The position numbers and the translations under genes are program-made. A stretch of DNA of 64,000 nucleotides from JBHIFB01 sp046760905 (GTDB taxonomy: Bacteria; Gemmatimonadota; CAZMKB01), in assembly GCA_046760905.1 (NCBI GenBank), contig JBHIFB010000001.1, positions 1-64,000 on the forward strand. The letters are read 5' to 3'. Positions within the stretch are counted from its first letter, which is position 1; the number at the start of each line of letters is the position of its first letter. Below the pieces are notes generated by a model that was given only the letters and a program-made list of their open reading frames with translations, ran no database searches and was not told the origin of the DNA. This document shows, one piece after another, positions 54,009-61,959 of the stretch.

Positions 54009-55638
54009 TCCAGTGAAACCTGGTCACGCCTCCCGGTGATGCGAACCATACGTAGTCACCATCGATCATTATATCGGTTACAGGTGCCTCGATCAAGCTG
54101 AAGTTGCCTGGATGATAGCTCACCCATGCACCGAGTTCCATATTGTATCTCTCAACTCCGGTATCCGTTCCGACCCACACGTTAAAGCTGTCGACGACGA
54201 CCGAACGTAGAGCCAAACCTGTCACAGGTCCAGGGAAAGGATCTTTCAGCAGCGTCCCCTCCTTTACGTCCAATAGATATAGGCCTCTATCTGTGGCCAA
54301 ATAGAGATCCCCCCTCCAATAGGAAAGAGCCCGGATGCCAATGACTGCGCTACCACCGAAGGGTCCATGAGTGAGCATAATCGAACCATCCTCCAGGATC
54401 GAGAATAGACCCCTTCCCGTTCCTATCCAGATCCTTTCCCCTCCCCCGACCAGCTCGTGCACCTCAGCAGTTGAAGAAACGCTTGATATCTTAGTCACCG
54501 ATAGAGAATCAACGTCAAGCTTCGCGAGACCACCCCTTGTGCCGATCCACAACACACTGCCACTCTTTTCGAGACTCAACACGGAATCATCAGGAAGACC
54601 ATTTCTCCTCGTGAATTTCTTCCAGGTTTCCTTCTTCAGGTCAAGACGCGCCAGTCCCGTACTCGTCGCAATCCAGAGACAATCTCCGGCCACTTCGATA
54701 TCGCTGATCACACCACCCCTGAGCTGAGGTGTGTACTCCTTCTCGTAGTACTTCCACTCGTTCGCTTTTCTCGACAGACGGGTGATACCGCCGTGTTGAA
54801 GATCGAAGACATCTCCCCCGGCAAACCATATGTAATCTTCGTCTCCCGCCAGAGCGGTAACGGACTTTGAAGCTAGTCCATATCGATATCTCTTCCAGAA
54901 ATGTGAGAGCTTTGAAACACTGTATAGATTACCGCCCCACGTGCCAACCCACACCATGCCCCAATCGTCTTCGACTACCGCCGTTATCGGGTAGCTCCGC
55001 AAGTTTTCATCCGGGTCTGTCCGCGAGTTCAGAAAAGGGTACCTATCAGATCCGAAGAGTCCGGCGTCTATAGGGCCCCTTTTTTTTACCTTATCCCCCT
55101 CAGGGACGCTCCCTTGCGGAATCCTCTCCATGTGGTCGATGCCCTTTCTGAATCTGCCCCACGAACCCGAACTCTTCACATACACGTAATTGCTAAACTC
55201 ACCGGCTCCGATTACGATCTCCTGAATTTCACCGCCGGCGAACCCACCCGCTTTCCCAAGCACACGCCATGACTTCAAATCTATATTGTACACGGCGAGA
55301 CCGGACCTGGTGCCGCACCACAGTTCTCCGCGTTCGGGATCATAGGCGACAACCAGAACCTCCCTGTGAGGGAGGCCGTCACTCACTGTGAGTGGTGTCT
55401 CCCACACATGCTGAACATAATTGTACCTTTCAATACCTCCGGATGTCGCTATGTAAAGTATTCTGTGATCCATATCCAGAGAGTTGACAAATCTGAAGTC
55501 CGTGAGAGAAACCCAGTCGCCTTCCCTGTATATCGTGCTGAGGTACTCTGAGTGAAGAGGCTGTGTCCGGGCCAGTAGCATTAGAACCATGGAAACAGCG
55601 GGAACCAGGATAGAGCATGTCCTATTCAATGTCTTCAT
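53986..55638 (-). CDS. Exported beta-propeller (regulator-propeller) protein
   Basis: The 550-residue protein has an N-terminal signal (CSILVPAVSMVLMLLARTQPL) and repeated propeller blades such as LWCGTRSGLAVYN, VWVGTWGGNLYSV, LWIATSTGLARLD, LWIGTRGGLAKLD, IWIGTGRGLFSI and VWVGTDTGVERYN. These W-[IV]-G-T-x-G repeats are the two-component-regulator propeller type, but no kinase follows, so it is a free periplasmic or surface propeller. The ATG at 55638 lies inside the end of nnrD (17-base overlap). Its function is unknown despite its place in a housekeeping operon. Confidence 0.78.
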   Translation of the reverse strand: MKTLNRTCSILVPAVSMVLMLLARTQPLHSEYLSTIYREGDWVSLTDFRFVNSLDMDHRILYIATSGGIERYNYVQHVWETPLTVSDGLPHREVLVVAYDPERGELWCGTRSGLAVYNIDLKSWRVLGKAGGFAGGEIQEIVIGAGEFSNYVYVKSSGSWGRFRKGIDHMERIPQGSVPEGDKVKKRGPIDAGLFGSDRYPFLNSRTDPDENLRSYPITAVVEDDWGMVWVGTWGGNLYSVSKLSHFWKRYRYGLASKSVTALAGDEDYIWFAGGDVFDLQHGGITRLSRKANEWKYYEKEYTPQLRGGVISDIEVAGDCLWIATSTGLARLDLKKETWKKFTRRNGLPDDSVLSLEKSGSVLWIGTRGGLAKLDVDSLSVTKISSVSSTAEVHELVGGGERIWIGTGRGLFSILEDGSIMLTHGPFGGSAVIGIRALSYWRGDLYLATDRGLYLLDVKEGTLLKDPFPGPVTGLALRSVVVDSFNVWVGTDTGVERYNMELGAWVSYHPGNFSLIEAPVTDIMIDGDYVWFASPGGVTRFHWNEPSRYR

Positions 55639-57196
55639 CCTCGATATCGAGATCACCGGCCAGCACAAAGGGCAGCAGATCGAGCACATCGGTGGCCGTG
55701 AGCCCCATCTCCCCTCTCTCTGCCATCGCCTCATCCCCGGCGAGGCCATGGAAGTATGATGCCGCCACTGCCGATTGGAATGGGCTTTGTCCCTGAGCGA
55801 TCAGTGAGGACACGGCGCCTGTCAGCACGTCGCCGGTGCCTCCGGAAGCCAGCCCGGCGTTTCCTGTGCTGTTTATGCATGTGAAACCGTCGGGATGCGA
55901 TATGACCGTAGGAGCGCCTTTAAGGAGTAGTATGACTCCCCATTCCTCGGCCCAGCGACTGGCATACTCGATCCTATCACTGTTTATATCAGCCGGTGCC
56001 TCTCCTATGAGCCTTCCGAGTTCTCCCGGATGGGGTGTGATGACCGTCGGCCATCTTCTCTTTGCAAGAATACCGGGGTCGTCTGAAATTGCATTGATAC
56101 CGTCTGCATCGAGAACGATGGGTCGATTGACGCGTTTGAGGAGTTCTACCACGAGTTCTTTTGTTTCCGGGTGTTGGGAAAGGCCCGGTCCGATAGCGAC
56201 ACAGCTCGCATTTTCAGCCAATTCGAGAGATTTTCCCAAGGCTTTGATCGAGAGTGATCTCGATTCGGTTTCTGGAAGGGGTTTCGTGATGACCTCGGTG
56301 AGCTTCGCCTCCAGGATATCGTTCAGGGACTGTGGAACTCCCAGATGCACGAGACCCGCACCGCAGAGAAGTGCGGCCTGGCCCGCAAGAGCTGCAGCAC
56401 CAGTGAAACCTACCGAGCCGGAGATTATAAGGACGGTCCCGCAAGTGCCCTTATGGGCATCGGGTGGTCTTTCCGGAAGGAAATAATGTGCGTCCTCCCA
56501 TTCCACGACGGCTGCCGATATAGATGACTCATCGATGACCTTCTTCGGTATTCCTATGTCGACGATCGAGAGCTGTCCGCAGTATTCTCTCCCGGGGAAA
56601 AGGAAATGTCCTCTTTTAGGCAGACCAAAGGTGACCGTGAGATCTGCACGGAAAGCATCTCCCATGAGAGATCCCCTATCCATCTCCACCCCTGTAGGGG
56701 CATCGACTGCCACCTTGAAAACTTCTATATTGTTGACCATTGATACTATCCTGAGAAGCTGGTCGGGAAGCTTTCCCTTCGCACCGGTTCCGAGCATCGC
56801 ATCTATAACGACATCCGTCTCCTGCAAAGCCCGTCTGAAAGCAGAAAACGATCCGCTGCCGGAAACGCTTTTGATCTTTATATCCAGCTTCTTCGCGAGA
56901 TCGAGCTGTATCTTCGCATCCCCCTTCACATCCTTCTCTTCACTCGTGAGATACACTTTCACCATCGCTCCGAGGCTATCGAGATACCTGGCCACTACCA
57001 AACCATCCCCGCCGTTGTTGCCTCGGCCACACACAATCACAACTCTTAAGCCATTCAGATCGTCGAAGACATCCAGTAGCTCTTCCACCACCCCTCTGCC
57101 TGCGTTCTCCATCAGAACGAGGCCCGGGATACCAACACCCTTTATCGTCTCCGAATCAAGGTTCCTCATCTCCTCGACTTTCGCTACTCGTATCAT
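55622..57196 (-). CDS. nnrD: Bifunctional NAD(P)HX epimerase/dehydratase
   Basis: This enzyme repairs hydrated NADH and NADPH. The 524-residue protein fuses an epimerase domain (about 1-205: MENAGRGVVEEL, VCGRGNNGGDGLVVARYL, VDAPTGVEMDRG) with an ADP-dependent dehydratase domain (about 225-515: GPGLSQHPETKEL, LDADGINAISD, ITPHPGELGRL, LASGGTGDVLTG). I chose the ATG at 57196 because GGAAGGGAG precedes it. It overlaps the HAD gene by 41 bases. Confidence 0.94.
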   Translation of the reverse strand: MIRVAKVEEMRNLDSETIKGVGIPGLVLMENAGRGVVEELLDVFDDLNGLRVVIVCGRGNNGGDGLVVARYLDSLGAMVKVYLTSEEKDVKGDAKIQLDLAKKLDIKIKSVSGSGSFSAFRRALQETDVVIDAMLGTGAKGKLPDQLLRIVSMVNNIEVFKVAVDAPTGVEMDRGSLMGDAFRADLTVTFGLPKRGHFLFPGREYCGQLSIVDIGIPKKVIDESSISAAVVEWEDAHYFLPERPPDAHKGTCGTVLIISGSVGFTGAAALAGQAALLCGAGLVHLGVPQSLNDILEAKLTEVITKPLPETESRSLSIKALGKSLELAENASCVAIGPGLSQHPETKELVVELLKRVNRPIVLDADGINAISDDPGILAKRRWPTVITPHPGELGRLIGEAPADINSDRIEYASRWAEEWGVILLLKGAPTVISHPDGFTCINSTGNAGLASGGTGDVLTGAVSSLIAQGQSPFQSAVAASYFHGLAGDEAMAERGEMGLTATDVLDLLPFVLAGDLDIEDEDIE

Positions 57197-57899
57197 GATA
57201 CTCCCTTCCGTCAGGTTGATTGCCTTCGATCTCATCTATTACAGTGAGCAGCTCGACAATATCATCTATCTCGTAATCCGCGCCCGACTCAAAAATTCCG
57301 AATGTGTCGCCATACTTCGCAAACACAGTCTTTATACCAACCTTCGATGCTCCCACGATATCTCTTTCGGGCCAATCCCCTACCATCAGCGCTTCGGGCG
57401 GTGATATACCGAGCATTGCAAGTGCCTTCTCAAAAGGATCTGGGGCGGGTTTAAGATGGCCCGTGTCCTCGAAAGTGAGGACATAATCGAAGAAATGGTG
57501 AATGTTGAGGGAACACAACCTGAGCCAGGCTTCCTTTCTCGGCGCATCAGAGATGACGGCGAGCTTTTTGCCCCTTTTTACTATTTCGACCAGAGTCAGC
57601 CTCACGTGGGGATAAAGAACGAGAGAGGCTTCCCTGGCCTTCCTGTAAGCCACAATACCGGCTGAAAGGATCTTGAAATCGATAGTGCCATACGATTCGA
57701 TCAGAAATTGATCAAACACATTCTGATATTCGATTCCTTCCCTGTCATATATCTCGTATATTTTTCTTGTTGCCTCCCCTCTATCCATAGATAATCCTGC
57801 GTCTATCATTCCCTCAACCGCGGCTTTCACAGCCTCTTCTTTCATCTTAACGAAATCCACAAGTGTATTGTCTAGATCGAAAATAACCGCTTTGATCAT
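57156..57899 (-). CDS. HAD-superfamily hydrolase
   Basis: The 247-residue protein has the HAD motifs in order: I, FDLDNTLVDF (nucleophile Asp8, acid Asp10); II, VISDAPRK; III, Lys in HLKPAPDPFEKAL; IV, MVGDWPERDI. The helical cap between motifs I and II suggests a small-molecule phosphatase of the C1 type. The Gly/Glu-rich C-terminal tail overlaps nnrD. A strong AGGAGGGG site precedes the ATG. The substrate cannot be predicted. Confidence 0.88.
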   Translation of the reverse strand: MIKAVIFDLDNTLVDFVKMKEEAVKAAVEGMIDAGLSMDRGEATRKIYEIYDREGIEYQNVFDQFLIESYGTIDFKILSAGIVAYRKAREASLVLYPHVRLTLVEIVKRGKKLAVISDAPRKEAWLRLCSLNIHHFFDYVLTFEDTGHLKPAPDPFEKALAMLGISPPEALMVGDWPERDIVGASKVGIKTVFAKYGDTFGIFESGADYEIDDIVELLTVIDEIEGNQPDGREYHDTSSESRGDEEP

Positions 57900-57948
57900 A
57901 AAAAATCCCCTCCTCAGGTTGATCGTTCTGCAGAGGGGGGAAGCTCTC

Positions 57949-58764
57949 CTACTTGATCAGAATCCCAGCATAGCCCACTACATAGCTTGTGTCACCACTC
58001 ACATCGGCTGAATCCGAGTAATCGACCAGATTCGCAACCGTGGCACCGAGCATCTTGGCAGCCACCAGCATAGTCGCGACCGGAGCCTTGCCGCACATGG
58101 TGATGCCTTCCTCCCTCGTGACGTTGAGGAGACCCTCCGGATCGAGGTCTTCCACCCGCTTTATGGCAATGCCATCGAGTTTCCTTGCAACATTCCTCGG
58201 CTGGTAATGAGTCATGTCCGAGCTCGCTATGATAAGCACCTCTTCGCCCGATTCCTTGATGACGCCGGCTAATGCTTCTCCTATAGTGCGAGCAATATCG
58301 AACTCATCATAGCTCGTCACAAGTGGAACAATCTTGATGTCCTGTCTCAGCACCTGTAGGAAAGGAAGCTGTACCTCGAGGGAATGCTCGTACTCATGAG
58401 CTTCCCTGTCCTCACCGATCAGCTCACATTTCGACTTACAACCTTCGGCGATCATTTCCTCGATCTCCACCTCACCCATGGGTGTCATGAATGTCCCTCT
58501 CGATACGATGCCGGCACCTCCGAAAGTTCTCCCCCTGCCAGTGTGGTTGGGGGCAAGTATGAGAGCAACCTGGGGAATTTCAACTTGTGAATATACCGCT
58601 CCTGCAGTTCGACCCGAATAGATGTAGCCCGCATGCGGGGCGATGAGCCCTATCGCCTTTTCAACCGCGGCCACGGGGATCACGAAGCTCTCGATCATCC
58701 TCTGGAGTTCGCGTTGCGATTTTGGGTAGAAAGCTCCGCTCACAGCAGGATATCGTTTATACAT
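57949..58764 (-). CDS. amrB: MEMO1-family protein (AmmeMemoRadiSam system protein B)
   Basis: The 271-residue protein matches the Memo family, related to extradiol dioxygenases: LIAPHAGYIYSGRTAGAVY (about 42-60), ALILAPNHTGRG, HEYEHSLEVQLPFLQ, and IIASSDMTHYQP. In bacteria Memo often accompanies an AMMECR1 protein and a radical SAM enzyme, but neither is adjacent here. Its true reaction is unsettled. It is the first gene of a run through HAD, nnrD, the propeller, thiL, eno and ftsB. Confidence 0.92.
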   Translation of the reverse strand: MYKRYPAVSGAFYPKSQRELQRMIESFVIPVAAVEKAIGLIAPHAGYIYSGRTAGAVYSQVEIPQVALILAPNHTGRGRTFGGAGIVSRGTFMTPMGEVEIEEMIAEGCKSKCELIGEDREAHEYEHSLEVQLPFLQVLRQDIKIVPLVTSYDEFDIARTIGEALAGVIKESGEEVLIIASSDMTHYQPRNVARKLDGIAIKRVEDLDPEGLLNVTREEGITMCGKAPVATMLVAAKMLGATVANLVDYSDSADVSGDTSYVVGYAGILIK

Positions 58765-58856
58765 TTTTCATGACGCTGGTGTTGGAGATCCAGGGGCGTG
58801 GGTGGAACCTTGTCCTTCTCCTCGGAAGATATTGTACCCCCAACAAAGTGCAGATA

Positions 58857-59051
58857 TTACTTGAAGGATTGACCTATAGCCCTTCCGATGCTGATTTCCC
58901 CGTTGTCTATACGGAGATTAAATCCACATTCGGGCTGGCTGCATACCCACGCCTTATAGGTAATTGGGGCACCATCCCTACCATAATCACTCAACGGTAT
59001 AAGGAACCCCTGATCACACTTCTGGCACTTCGGAAATCCCTGTTCGATCAT
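58857..59051 (-). CDS. Small zinc-ribbon-like protein
   Basis: The 64-residue protein contains CQKC near the start and CSQPEC about 30 residues later, fitting a small zinc ribbon. I chose the ATG at 59051 because GGGGGGTGA lies six bases upstream; a TTG at 59126 would add 25 residues without a ribosome site. The family is not one I recognise. It lies 92 bases upstream of the Memo gene and next to another Cys-rich protein (Mut7-C). Confidence 0.6.
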   Translation of the reverse strand: MIEQGFPKCQKCDQGFLIPLSDYGRDGAPITYKAWVCSQPECGFNLRIDNGEISIGRAIGQSFK

Positions 59052-59197
59052 AACGTTCACCCCCCATCCCTCGAGTAGTTCTGGTTCCACCCAACTTCTC
59101 TTGCCCACCCTTTTCGGTGACAGCAAATAAAACGCGTCACCATCTTCTATTTAATATTAAATCCGGGACATGGCGACGTCAACAAGAAAAAAACCCT

Positions 59198-59659
59198 TCA
59201 CTCAGGAAGCTGAAAAGTCTCCTGCAATCTTTTCCTCATCCTCGTCACGTGTGTCCCGGACCAGTAAATTTTATCACACCCGCTGCATCTGTAAAAACGT
59301 GATTGAGTTGTGTATACATATCTTGGAACCTCATCCACAACATCCTCTTTGAACGTTTCCACTATCTCGTGATTGCAGCTCACACATCTCGACAGGAAAG
59401 ATTCGCCCGTTTGAATGTGGAGTTTATCTTTCAATTCCCTCAATTGTGCAAGCACTTCGTTCGAATTCACAAGTAGCGAGCGTTTGACTCTGTATTTTGT
59501 TAGAAGCTCCCTATCCCGGGTTAGAAGATATCGATTCTCGAGATCTGCTATCCTTGCGAGTTCCTCATCTCGGTAACTATTAGAATACAGAGTATCATAG
59601 CCCAGGATCCGCAACCATTTCGCAAGCTTACCAAGCATCACATCGACTACGAATCTCAA
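59198..59659 (-). CDS. Mut7-C RNase domain protein (PIN-like, DUF82)
   Basis: The 153-residue protein matches the Mut7-C family: LGKLAKWLRILGYDTLY near the start, LTRDRELL, and a C-terminal zinc ribbon with RCVSCN and YRCSGCDKIYWSGTH. The domain is a PIN-like fold with predicted RNase activity, sometimes linked to toxin-type or RNA-processing roles, not proven here. The start appears to be TTG behind GGGTGGAAA. It is a single gene between small neighbours. Confidence 0.88.
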   Translation of the reverse strand: MRFVVDVMLGKLAKWLRILGYDTLYSNSYRDEELARIADLENRYLLTRDRELLTKYRVKRSLLVNSNEVLAQLRELKDKLHIQTGESFLSRCVSCNHEIVETFKEDVVDEVPRYVYTTQSRFYRCSGCDKIYWSGTHVTRMRKRLQETFQLPE

Positions 59660-59720
59660 TTTCCACCCATCTCTTCTATACGGCCATTGCCCTCTCTATC
59701 ACCGCGTATTCAGAAACCGG

Positions 59721-60161
59721 TCAGTATACTGAGAGAAGATAAAGATGCCACGAAATCACCAGCATGTAAGCAATTATAAGGATTAGAATGATCTCTTTCA
59801 CAAAGGGAAAGTTCTTGTGAATACACAGGAAGAGCACACCAAGGCATGTTATTGCATACTTCACATAGAAAAATTCGTTTAAACCCAGCTTAAGGAGAAA
59901 ATTCATCGTTGGATTTATCTCTCTCGCCCCCCTCTCAACCTGGTGGAGTGTCAACAGGGCATCCATAATTGATAGGAAGATGAGGAAAAAGGAGGCAATG
60001 AATATCTTCGTACCATAAACATCAACGTAGAATCCCGGTTTCCAGTCCTGTGCCCTTCTGGGTCTCCTCCGCCGTCCCTTCAACAAATACTTCAATGAAG
60101 GCCACTTCTGCACCTTCCTCCTGTCCGTGCCCGACCTTTTTTCCCTATGAACTGCTTGCAT
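59721..60161 (-). CDS. DUF5658-type small membrane protein
   Basis: The 146-residue protein has a strongly basic N-terminal part (REKRSGTDRRK, GRRRRPRRAQD) and three membrane helices (about 52-72, 92-110 and 120-141). The first helix carries FLSIMDALLTLHQV, then GAREINPTMNFLL, which fits the DUF5658 family of unknown function. The basic GTDRR start resembles membrane-targeting tails that also occur in PilZ-linked proteins, a weak analogy. The ATG closely follows GGAAAGG. Confidence 0.7.
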   Translation of the reverse strand: MQAVHREKRSGTDRRKVQKWPSLKYLLKGRRRRPRRAQDWKPGFYVDVYGTKIFIASFFLIFLSIMDALLTLHQVERGAREINPTMNFLLKLGLNEFFYVKYAITCLGVLFLCIHKNFPFVKEIILILIIAYMLVISWHLYLLSVY

Positions 60162-60184
60162 CCTTTCCGATACCGGGTTCCCAT

Positions 60185-60236
60185 GAAATAGGGACAGCTC
60201 CCTTTCAACTGAAGGGGACCGTGCCCGTTTCTATTC
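60185..60236. repeat. REP-like nested palindromic element
   Basis: The 52-base element abuts the panD stop codon. It contains the stem AGGGA-cagc-TCCCT (60190-60203), a central palindrome CCCTTTCA-ac-TGAAGGGG (60200-60217), and a GGG...CCC stem (60215-60226), bordered by GAAATA and TTTCTATTC. The layout of two short hairpins in opposite orientation recalls REP/BIME elements. There is only one copy in the window and no transposase. Confidence 0.4.
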
Positions 60237-60595
60237 TATGTGCGTTTGGTCACAATTTTATTGCCTTCTCCGAGGACTATTATGGAAGGGTGGAAATTTC
60301 TTGCTTTCTCGGGCTCCATCGATGCGAAGGCAAAGACAATTATCCTGTCGCCAACCTTACCGAGGTGAGCGGTGGCCCCATTCAGGACGACGGCCCCGCT
60401 GTTTTTGCTGGCTCTTATGACGTATGTCTCGAAACGATTTCCGTTTGCTAGGTTGCTCACGAGGACCTTCTCGTATTCGAGGATTCCAGCTTCATCCATG
60501 AGGGCCCCGTCTATCGTTAGGCTGCCCTCGTATTCCAGTTCAACGCCGGTTACCATCGCATTATGGATCTTCGCCCTGCAAACCGAAACGAGCAT
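60236..60595 (-). CDS. panD: Aspartate 1-decarboxylase
   Basis: PanD makes beta-alanine for pantothenate and hence CoA. The 119-residue pro-enzyme has the self-cleavage site Gly24-Ser25 in EYEGSLTID, the LVSNLANGNRFETYVI segment, GAVVLNGATAHLGKVGD and the C-terminal IIVFAFASM region. Cleavage would yield the pyruvoyl group on Ser25. No other pan gene is next to it; coaBC is far away in the window. Confidence 0.95.
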   Translation of the reverse strand: MLVSVCRAKIHNAMVTGVELEYEGSLTIDGALMDEAGILEYEKVLVSNLANGNRFETYVIRASKNSGAVVLNGATAHLGKVGDRIIVFAFASMEPEKARNFHPSIIVLGEGNKIVTKRT

Positions 60596-60666
60596 CTCAC
60601 TTATCCCTCATTCCACTACTAACATTACCGAAAATATAGAACTCGCAGTTATCCGGGGCAAGACTG

Positions 60667-61959
60667 TTATGTTTTCAGCTCTTTTTTCCTTGCCGCAGGG
60701 AATAGAATATTATTCAGGATCAACCGGTATCCCGGTGAATTCTTATGAACCTCAAGTCTTGTTGGAGGATCGCCTATCGCATGCTGCTTGTCCTCGGGAT
60801 CATGGCCACCGAGATATGTGAAGGTTCCCCTGCCGGCGTTTCCATGCACATATTTCACCCACGGCTTACCCTCCTCGAATGCCATCACCGTGACGGCGGG
60901 GTTGAGGGTTTCCCTCGTGAAACTCGTTGTCAGGCCGTAGAAATCCTCTATATAGTTGACATGATTCTGAGTGAGCATCGTCGGGACCGGATCGTATTTA
61001 GCCGAGAACTCGAAAAGCTTGAAGAAGCCCAGGGGCTTCCTCCCGGGTGTGTTGACGTGATGACCGTCTATACTGGAGAAGGCATTGATCGATGCATCAG
61101 CCACGAGGGTGAAGTGACTGAATGCAAGGGTCTTTGAAAAATCAAGCTTTGATTGAGCATTCGGATCAATTGGCGTTCCGTCGACCTCCGCTGCTACAAT
61201 GTCGACTCCCTGAGCGGCAAGGGCTATCTCGAAGGTCTCCGGAGCGGAGCACATCGCGAAGAGGAAGCCACCGTCGAGGACATACTGCTTTATCCTCACA
61301 CTCACTGCCGCTTTCATATCTGCAACTGTGGCAAAGCCCAATTCGCTCGCCATGCGGGTGTTCACCTCCACATCCTCCTTGAACCAGGCAGCCTGCCCGT
61401 AATGAATATAGAACCTGTTAAATTGCCCGGTGAAATCTTCGTGGTGAAGGTGAAGCCAGTCATATGAAGACAGTTTTCCCTGGAGGACTTCCCGGTCCCA
61501 CACAGTCTCGTATGGAATATCTGCATAGGTGAGTGCCAGAGTAACTGCATCATCCCACGGCTCCCTGTTAGGCGGAGTGTAGATCGCTACAGAGGGTGCC
61601 TTCTCGAGGAGGATGATATCCATATTGTTCTCATCTATCACCCCGTTCATTTCCGCTTCAAAAGCGGTGGTCAACAGCTCGTAATATACGCCTCTGATCT
61701 TGGCCTCCTTCCTGAGAAGTTCCCTATCAAGAAGCAGAAATGACCCTCCCCTGTAGTTGAGGAGCCACTCCACATCCCAGCCCATCTCAAGGCTTTTATA
61801 AGCCAATCCATAGGCTTTGAGATGGTCCGTCTGGGTGAGGTCCATAGGTATGAGTATCTTCGCGCCTAGGCTAGCCGGCAGGAGCACAAGCATGGCTACA
61901 GTCGTTTTCACAAGGGGGGATTCGTAGATCCGGTTCTTCTTCCAACATCTCAATCCCAT
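60667..61959 (-). CDS. Periplasmic 'asparagine synthetase B'-like protein of FCB group
   Basis: The 430-residue protein has a signal-like N-terminus (TTVAMLVLLPASLGAKIL) and the sequence ILIPMDLTQTDHLKAYGLAY, then WLLNYRGGSFLLLD. This matches proteins of Bacteroidota and Chlorobiota often called asparagine synthetase B by transfer. No glutaminase Cys2 or synthetase PP-loop is visible, so that name is probably wrong. GGFLFAMCSAPETFEIALAA recalls a class I amidotransferase-like fold. It overlaps the TPR gene upstream by 10 bases and is likely coexpressed with it. The true function is unknown. Confidence 0.7.
   Translation of the reverse strand: MGLRCWKKNRIYESPLVKTTVAMLVLLPASLGAKILIPMDLTQTDHLKAYGLAYKSLEMGWDVEWLLNYRGGSFLLLDRELLRKEAKIRGVYYELLTTAFEAEMNGVIDENNMDIILLEKAPSVAIYTPPNREPWDDAVTLALTYADIPYETVWDREVLQGKLSSYDWLHLHHEDFTGQFNRFYIHYGQAAWFKEDVEVNTRMASELGFATVADMKAAVSVRIKQYVLDGGFLFAMCSAPETFEIALAAQGVDIVAAEVDGTPIDPNAQSKLDFSKTLAFSHFTLVADASINAFSSIDGHHVNTPGRKPLGFFKLFEFSAKYDPVPTMLTQNHVNYIEDFYGLTTSFTRETLNPAVTVMAFEEGKPWVKYVHGNAGRGTFTYLGGHDPEDKQHAIGDPPTRLEVHKNSPGYRLILNNILFPAARKKELKT

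Noticed and set aside
60667..61959. Genuine asparagine synthetase B
   Set aside because: There is no N-terminal Cys2 glutaminase site and no SGGxDS synthetase loop, and the N-terminus looks like a signal peptide.
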